Source of the DNA: Enterococcus mundtii
GTDB lineage: Bacteria; Bacillota; Bacilli; Lactobacillales; Enterococcaceae
Direction of reading: 5' to 3'
NCBI RefSeq assembly: GCF_013394305.1
Contig: NZ_AP019810.1
Span: 806,001-870,000, forward strand
DNA length: 64,000 nt
This document shows, piece after piece, positions 56,494 through 64,000 of this stretch. Every line of letters starts with the position of its first letter. Position 1 is the stretch's first letter. The notes under the pieces were generated by a model. The model saw nothing but the letters and a program-made list of their open reading frames with translations, searched no databases and was not told where the DNA came from. The translations under genes and the position numbers were made by a program.

Positions 56494-56590
56494 CAGAAGT
56501 AACCTCTTCGAGAAACAAGGCGCCATCCACAAAAATTTGAAGAACAATTTTCATGGATGACGCCTTATTTCTCGAGGTTACACACTTCTG
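56494..56590. repeat. AATAAGG-family hairpin with nested outer stem
   Basis: Outer arms AGAAGTAACCTC and GAGGTTACACACTTCT; inner arms CGAGAAACAAGGCGCCATCC and GGATGACGCCTTATTTCTCG. It sits between the EIIC gene and the gntR gene. The left flank AACCGAATAAACGGCG recurs at 62171. Confidence 0.85.
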
Positions 56591-56611
56591 CCCCGACCTC
56601 ATTGCGATTGT

Positions 56612-57313
56612 CTATGTTTCGTAGTTGATATGATAAGGATGTAGATCCGTATGATAAATTGCCTCTGAATACTCGACCACTTCTCGATCTTCCGTCGTTG
56701 ATCGACGTACACGCTTGATCCCGATTTCTGAAGTCGTCTTTAATAGTGCTTTTTCTTCATCTGTTAAAAACGTGGCAGAAAAGTCATCTGAAAAAGAGTC
56801 GATAATGTGATTATTCTGTGTGAGCAATCGGTACAAAGATTCTTTATCAAATTCTTTTTGTTTCATTTTATTCATGTCTTTTGGTAAATAGTGAACAAAA
56901 TAGATATATGGTTGGTCATTTAAATAGTATAAACGCTTGAAGCATACCGCAGCTGAACCAAACATCGAATATAATGGATGATCTTTTTTGATACTGATTT
57001 TTTCTAAACCAATCGTTTCTTTGCGAACCTCATATTGGGAATCTTTTAAGATCTGAGTAAAACTTTCGGCTTTAGATAAACGATTGTAAGGACGATTGCT
57101 TAATACTGTCGTTCCCCGACCACTTTTCTTTTCGACATATTCATCTGTAGCTAATAACTCGATGGCTTTTCGCACAGTGATTTTACTCACTTGGAACAAT
57201 TCTTCTAACTCATTTTCAGTCGGTAACATACTCCCCACCGGATACTTTCCTGAAAAAATATCCTCTTTGATCTTGTCTGCTACTTCTAAATATAAAACAC
57301 GCGTTCTTTTCAT
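56612..57313 (-). CDS. GntR/HutC-family regulator of the aldonate operon
   Basis: About 233 residues from ATG 57313, after AAAGGTGAAG; upstream in-frame starts have no ribosome site. N-terminal winged helix (YLEVADKIKEDIFSGKYPVG, NELEELFQVSKITVRKAIEL), then the UTRA effector domain (about 90-230). UTRA domains bind small metabolites, commonly sugar phosphates. An inverted repeat TTTATGTTA-N9-TAACATAAA at 57330-57356 overlies its own leader and may be an autoregulatory site. It differs from the palindrome in front of EIIC. Confidence 0.9.
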   Translation of the reverse strand: MKRTRVLYLEVADKIKEDIFSGKYPVGSMLPTENELEELFQVSKITVRKAIELLATDEYVEKKSGRGTTVLSNRPYNRLSKAESFTQILKDSQYEVRKETIGLEKISIKKDHPLYSMFGSAAVCFKRLYYLNDQPYIYFVHYLPKDMNKMKQKEFDKESLYRLLTQNNHIIDSFSDDFSATFLTDEEKALLKTTSEIGIKRVRRSTTEDREVVEYSEAIYHTDLHPYHINYET

Positions 57314-57329
57314 AGCTTCACCTTTCACC

Positions 57330-57356
57330 TTTATGTTAGTAAAAGAATAACATAAA
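57330..57356 (-). promoter_or_regulatory. Inverted repeat upstream of the gntR-family gene
   Basis: TTTATGTTA and TAACATAAA separated by nine bases, located 17 bases before the start codon. Possible autoregulatory operator; the half-site is unlike the 24-base palindrome. Confidence 0.45.
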
Positions 57357-57407
57357 TAAACAAAAAAAAGAATAGAAATGTTGATAATTGGTCTACCTAT
57401 GTACAAA

Positions 57408-57444
57408 TAATAAGCTTAGACATAACAAAACGTCTAAGCTTATT
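57408..57444 (-). terminator. Terminator of the bgl operon
   Basis: Stem AATAAGCTTAGAC/GTCTAAGCTTATT with a nine-base loop. It lies between the bglA stop (57603) and the gntR gene, and is followed on the minus strand by ATTTGTAC, a weak U tract. Confidence 0.65.
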
Positions 57445-57602
57445 ACCCTACTTTTTTCGTACCTTTGTTATATCCTTGTTTTAATAACATAATTACCGAT
57501 TATAAAAACAAGGAGAATTTTATCAGAAATTTCAAATAATCATTAAATTTGTAAGGAATTTTGTGGTGAAAGGCCTTTCTATAAAAATGGCCCAGTCGTT
57601 AT

Positions 57603-61054
<3,452 letters not shown>

Positions 61055-61057
61055 TTA

Positions 61058-61903
61058 TCATTGGGTTTGTTTTTCTGTTACTACACGTTGGATGTGGATC
61101 GTCAGGTAGATTTGTTCCCCTGGTCCCATCTCTTTTTGTTGTGTTTGTATCAGGTATTCATTGATCCGTTCCACACAGCGAAACGCTTTTGGATATTTTC
61201 CTTGGACAAGCGCATAAAGAAATTCATCTTTCTCATCCGAAGCTTCATCTTTTAAGTATCGTTGTGTGAAAAATTGTAAATGTGTGATGATTCGTTGATA
61301 ATTCAAGGAATCTTCGTCAAAGGCGATGCCGAAAAATTTACTGATGATACTTAGGATATCTCGCACCATTTTCGTTGCCGCCATCGTTACTTGCATGTCG
61401 CCATTTCCTTGTTCACTATTGACGAAATGAAAGGCTATGAAGCCTGCTTCATCCATTGGTAAGGTCACACCAAGCTTTTCTTCAACAAGTTGAAGGGCTT
61501 GTTTGGCTGCTCGATATTCTTTAGGATAAAACTTTTTTGTTTCAAATAATAAAGGATTCGGTAATTCGATGTTTTCCTTTGCTCGACTGATCGCATAATG
61601 GATATGATCGGTCAGTGTCAAATAGATGTTTGGCGATAATTGGATGTTTAGTTGTTCTTCGGCAAGGTCGACGATCTGCTTCACCAGCTCGACCTCTTCT
61701 AATGGGACATCTGCCATCAATTGTTGGAACTGATGCGTAGTAAAAGAATCTTTTAACACAAATTCTTTTTGGATCGATTCTTCAGAGATCGTATCGCCTG
61801 ATTTTTTTTGAAAAGCAAGACCTTTTCCCATGCAGATGATTTCTTCGCCTAATTCATTTTTTGAAATGACGACATTATTATTCAAGACTTTTTCTATGAC
61901 CAT
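61058..61903 (-). CDS. licT: BglG/LicT-family transcription antiterminator
   Basis: 281 residues. N-terminal RNA-binding CAT domain (MVIEKVLNNNVVISKNELGE, then GKGLAFQKKSGD), then two PRD domains. PRD1 has the conserved His of LTDHIHYAISRA, PRD2 that of FIAFHFVNSEQ and the final TIHIQRV. The PTS phosphorylates these His residues: EII-dependent for repression in PRD1 and HPr-dependent for activation in PRD2. It is followed closely by a RAT site and bglP, which it controls. Confidence 0.95.
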   Translation of the reverse strand: MVIEKVLNNNVVISKNELGEEIICMGKGLAFQKKSGDTISEESIQKEFVLKDSFTTHQFQQLMADVPLEEVELVKQIVDLAEEQLNIQLSPNIYLTLTDHIHYAISRAKENIELPNPLLFETKKFYPKEYRAAKQALQLVEEKLGVTLPMDEAGFIAFHFVNSEQGNGDMQVTMAATKMVRDILSIISKFFGIAFDEDSLNYQRIITHLQFFTQRYLKDEASDEKDEFLYALVQGKYPKAFRCVERINEYLIQTQQKEMGPGEQIYLTIHIQRVVTEKQTQ

Positions 61904-61932
61904 CTACATCGACCTCCCAACTAAAAAATAAA

Positions 61933-61998
61933 AAAACCTAGAACCCGCCCGTAATTACTAGCTGAATTCTGGTTTTGCCTGCCGAACAGTAACAATCC
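61933..61998 (-). promoter_or_regulatory. RAT antiterminator and terminator upstream of the bglG-type gene
   Basis: RAT at 61971-61998, minus-strand reading GGATTGTTACTG, loop TTCG, GCAGGCAAAACC. A terminator follows with imperfect arms AACCAGAA and TTCTAGGTT and a TTTTTTT run. It lets the antiterminator control its own synthesis as well. Confidence 0.92.
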
Positions 61999-62189
61999 GT
62001 TGTTTAACTACATTTACTATATCACTATTACATTCGTTATGCAACCCTTTTCATGGTTTTTATTTTTTCAAAAGGAGAAGAACTTTTAGCATTTTGTAAC
62101 ACTGAATCCAATATACATGCGATGAGAGTAACAAAAAAGGAGTGGGACATTCGTTCACCTCCCCCACCTATAACCGAATAAACGGCGGG

Positions 62190-62275
62190 AACAGAAGTAA
62201 CCTCTTCGGAAATAAGGGTCTCCCTGAGAAAATATAGAAAACTATTTTCTCAGGGAGACCCTTATTACTTGGAGC
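62190..62275. repeat. AATAAGG-family hairpin
   Basis: Inner arms AATAAGGGTCTCCCTGAG and its exact complement; flank ACAGAAGTAACCTCTTCGG on the left. The inner stem sequence differs from all other copies, yet pairs perfectly. The left flank AACCGAATAAACGGCGGGAA is shared with the copy at 56494. Confidence 0.85.
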
Positions 62276-62283
62276 TGAACGGC

Positions 62284-62415
62284 TTTTTCACAACCTCTAA
62301 TAAACGGTGATCGAAAAACTGATTTTCATCACTAAGCTAAAAAATTGTAAAATATGAGAAGCTATTTTTCAATTTTCTATCTTACTGCTCAGATCAAAAC
62401 GTTTTTCTCACAACC
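62284..62415. repeat. AGGTTGTGA-family hairpin unit, inverted copy
   Basis: Read on the minus strand, it starts AGGTTGTGAGAAA and ends AACCGTT-like, as in the tandem units at 41069-41340. Inner arms around GCTATTTTTC pair imperfectly. Located after the sortase gene's end. Confidence 0.7.
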
Positions 62416-62419
62416 TCTT

Positions 62420-63133
62420 CTAAAACGTTCTCGTTGGCATGTCAAAGGCGTTTTTCATTTCTTGGGTGGCTTCTTTCATTGGTGTGATACTTTCGAGTTC
62501 TCCTTGGACGACTAGGCGTGTAATGGCATCCATATCACCACAAGTGATCAAGGTGATCAATTCTTTTCCTTCTTCGATGTTCAATAATTCTGTTGCTGAA
62601 GGGTCGACTTTTTCTTTGAATGTCGCTTTATACGTGTAGACGTTTTCCAAATCGACGATATAGATTTTATCCCCTAAGTTTAGATTTTCTAATGGAGTAA
62701 AAAGTAATTCCGGATTGTTGGCACGATGACTTGCTAAGGCATAGTTGCCTTTCCCCATTTCTTGATTTGGGTCTAACGTTCCGGCACCGTACAATAAGTT
62801 TGCATTATCTAACCCTCTAAAAATCGGCAAATTGATCGAGACGGATGGGACGGCGATACTTCCAATGACTGGTAGATCTGGTCGATTCAATTGGGCTCTT
62901 AACACCGCTTCTGAACTCATTGATTCAACTGAATCAAAGTCAAAGTTTGCCTCTTTTTGATTATTTTTGACAATATCATCACGAGTCACATTAGAGATAG
63001 CGTACGCATCTCCTGTATTTTTAACAAAAAAATCTTTGATCTGTTCATTAAAGATCAAGGCTAATCCTACTAATAATAGTAGAAACAATAGGAAATTGAC
63101 CAGCCACTTTTTGACTCTTCCTTTTTTTTTCAT
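62420..63133 (-). CDS. srtA: Sortase A (housekeeping class)
   Basis: About 237 residues from ATG 63133 (MKKKGRVKKWL) with GGTGGAAG upstream. One N-terminal membrane helix (about 12-32), then the sortase beta-barrel (about 80-235). The catalytic His is in NYALASHRANN, the Cys in LITLITCGDMD, and the Arg in AITRLVVQGEL. TLITC and the lack of extra loops point to class A. It would anchor the LPXTG protein encoded at 29443-29826. Eight bases or so separate it from other genes; no substrate gene is adjacent. Confidence 0.93.
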   Translation of the reverse strand: MKKKGRVKKWLVNFLLFLLLLVGLALIFNEQIKDFFVKNTGDAYAISNVTRDDIVKNNQKEANFDFDSVESMSSEAVLRAQLNRPDLPVIGSIAVPSVSINLPIFRGLDNANLLYGAGTLDPNQEMGKGNYALASHRANNPELLFTPLENLNLGDKIYIVDLENVYTYKATFKEKVDPSATELLNIEEGKELITLITCGDMDAITRLVVQGELESITPMKEATQEMKNAFDMPTRTF

Positions 63134-63161
63134 GTATCTTCCACCTTCCACGCTTATCTTC

Positions 63162-63494
63162 CTATGATAATTCTGTATATTTTTCTTTGTTGTTTTTACT
63201 TTTTTCTACTGGGTATTTCTGATTGTTTTTTTCTAATTTTTCTTCAATGATCGTATCGATATCTAAATTTAGATTGTCGGCCATCATATAAGAGTATATC
63301 AACACATCTGCTAGTTCTTCTTTGATTCGTTCAAGCTGAGTGGTTGTCACTTCTTCTGGTTGCTTCCATTGGAATAACTCTAATAATTCTGAGGCTTCTA
63401 AAGAAATCGAAATTGCTAAATCTTTTTCATTATGAAATTGCCGCCAATTGCGATCATCTCTAAATTGATTGATTTTTTCCATGCTTTTTTCCAT
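63162..63494 (-). CDS. MazG-like nucleotide pyrophosphohydrolase
   Basis: 110 residues, close to the size of small MazG/RS21-C6 relatives. The metal-binding EExxE part reads LEASELLELFQW, and the second acidic cluster is KEELADVLIYSYMM. Such enzymes remove pyrophosphate from non-canonical or excess (d)NTPs. The Lys-rich C-terminal tail (about 95-110) varies. Its position between the sortase and an MFS gene gives no further hint. Confidence 0.85.
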   Translation of the reverse strand: MEKSMEKINQFRDDRNWRQFHNEKDLAISISLEASELLELFQWKQPEEVTTTQLERIKEELADVLIYSYMMADNLNLDIDTIIEEKLEKNNQKYPVEKSKNNKEKYTELS

Positions 63495-63701
63495 TGATCT
63501 TCTCCTAATTTTAAATCAAGTTACATTAATCATACCATGTTTAACGAAAAAATAGTTTAGACTTATTTTAATAATCTGTTCTATTTTTCAGAAAAAAGAA
63601 ATATCTTATCGCCGGTTTTAAATCAAAGAAAAGGTTCATTTACGTCTCATCCACGCTAAGTTCACCGTTTGGATTGGTTGGTCGGTGCTTTATGTAAAAC
63701 T

Positions 63702-63757
63702 GGGGCTGTGACATTCGTCTTCTCCAACTTAGAACAAACGCTTCTGTCACAGCCTCA
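63702..63757. terminator. Hairpin between the MFS and MazG-like genes
   Basis: Arms GGGGCTGTGAC and GTCACAGCCTC enclose about 33 bases. T-poor flanks, so it is a weak terminator or a repeat fragment related to the AGGTTGTGA family. Confidence 0.5.
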
Positions 63758-63795
63758 ATTTAATCATATGTTAGAATATCACTTTGATCCATTTA

Positions 63796-64000
63796 CTATT
63801 GTTGTAAACTTGTTTTCAGATCTCTTACGCCTGATAAAGTCATCAAGACGAGTAAACTGATTAAATAAATTCCACTCAGAAATAGAATAACAGCCGTCAA
63901 ACTATAATGGTCCATTAGAAAGCCGATCACGATCGATGAAAAACCACCTACTGCTCGTCCTAGGTTCATGATAAAGTTATTCGCCGTGGCACGGATCTCT
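63796..64000 (-). CDS. MFS transporter, 3' part
   Basis: The last 67 codons of a gene that enters from the right edge. The sequence includes RATANNFIMNLGRAVGGFSS and a hydrophobic stretch with SLLVLMTLSGVR, matching the final helices of a major-facilitator protein. GRAVGG resembles the loop between transmembrane helices 10 and 11. It stops at 63796. Substrate unknown. Confidence 0.75.
   Translation of the reverse strand, partial: EIRATANNFIMNLGRAVGGFSSIVIGFLMDHYSLTAVILFLSGIYLISLLVLMTLSGVRDLKTSLQQ

Noticed and set aside
56351-56602. 83-residue frame on the minus strand beginning at 56602
   Set aside because: It lies within the AATAAGG hairpin repeat and the operator palindrome; no ribosome site and an odd composition.

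Overview
The window looks like a chromosomal segment of a low-GC Firmicute, most likely an Enterococcus of the E. faecium/E. mundtii/E. hirae type. The reasons are the WxL/DUF916 surface-protein cluster, an Eat(A)/Lsa-type ABC-F protein with an attenuated leader, many PTS operons, Met-specific T-boxes, an M-box in front of a P-type Mg ATPase, and strong AGGAGG ribosome binding sites. Most genes lie on the minus strand. The species call is inference. No rRNA, tRNA, CRISPR array, intact insertion sequence or prophage was recognised.

Layout. 0-1.5 kb: the 5' part of an amino-acid antiporter gene and nrdI. 1.5-5.5 kb: a MurNAc/peptidoglycan-sugar operon (mupG-murQ-murP, with EIIA fused to MurP). 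5.7-9.3 kb: a type VII secretion (T7SS) toxin module. A lipase toxin has its catalytic domain first and its helical targeting domain last, with two small helical partner proteins, two tandem copies of the immunity-like membrane protein and one truncated toxin copy. 9.4-16.6 kb: a lipoprotein, a histidine phosphatase, an eat(A)-like ABC-F gene behind a terminator/antiterminator leader, glycerate kinase, a hypothetical protein and an amino-acid permease. 16.6-22.9 kb: a methionine-related block, metN-metI-metQ behind two tandem T-boxes that both present AUG, a frameshifted M20 amidohydrolase, then an NhaC-family transporter with its own T-box. 23-34.7 kb: a HAD phosphatase, an Mga-like regulator and a WxL cell-surface cluster (DUF916 protein, four WxL proteins including one of 1614 residues, one small LPXTG protein).

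36-39.4 kb: mgtA under an M-box riboswitch, with an unlisted 33-codon ORF between riboswitch and ATPase; then ndk. 40-49 kb: an Rgg-type regulator, an LtaS-like enzyme, a GH1 phospho-glucosidase, small secreted or Cys-rich proteins and a deoxynucleoside salvage operon. 49.9-57.3 kb: a seven-gene sugar operon (GntR regulator, lactose/cellobiose-type EIIC, second DUF871/GH170 protein, amidohydrolase, DgaE-like ammonia lyase, DgaF-like aldolase, KDG kinase). 57.6-62 kb: a bgl operon with BglG antiterminator and two RAT sites. 62.4-64 kb: sortase A, a MazG-like protein and the 3' part of an MFS transporter gene.

Main ideas. (1) The 49.9-57.3 kb operon reads as a complete route for an N-acetylated amino-sugar disaccharide ending in an aldonic acid. 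Chitobionic acid, an LPMO product, is a candidate; the separate KDG kinase makes sense if the PTS phosphorylates only the non-reducing sugar. (2) The T7SS module has a reversed domain order and a tandem immunity array. (3) Two families of long hairpin repeats fill many intergenic gaps; their outer arms are conserved while the inner stems differ but stay self-complementary.
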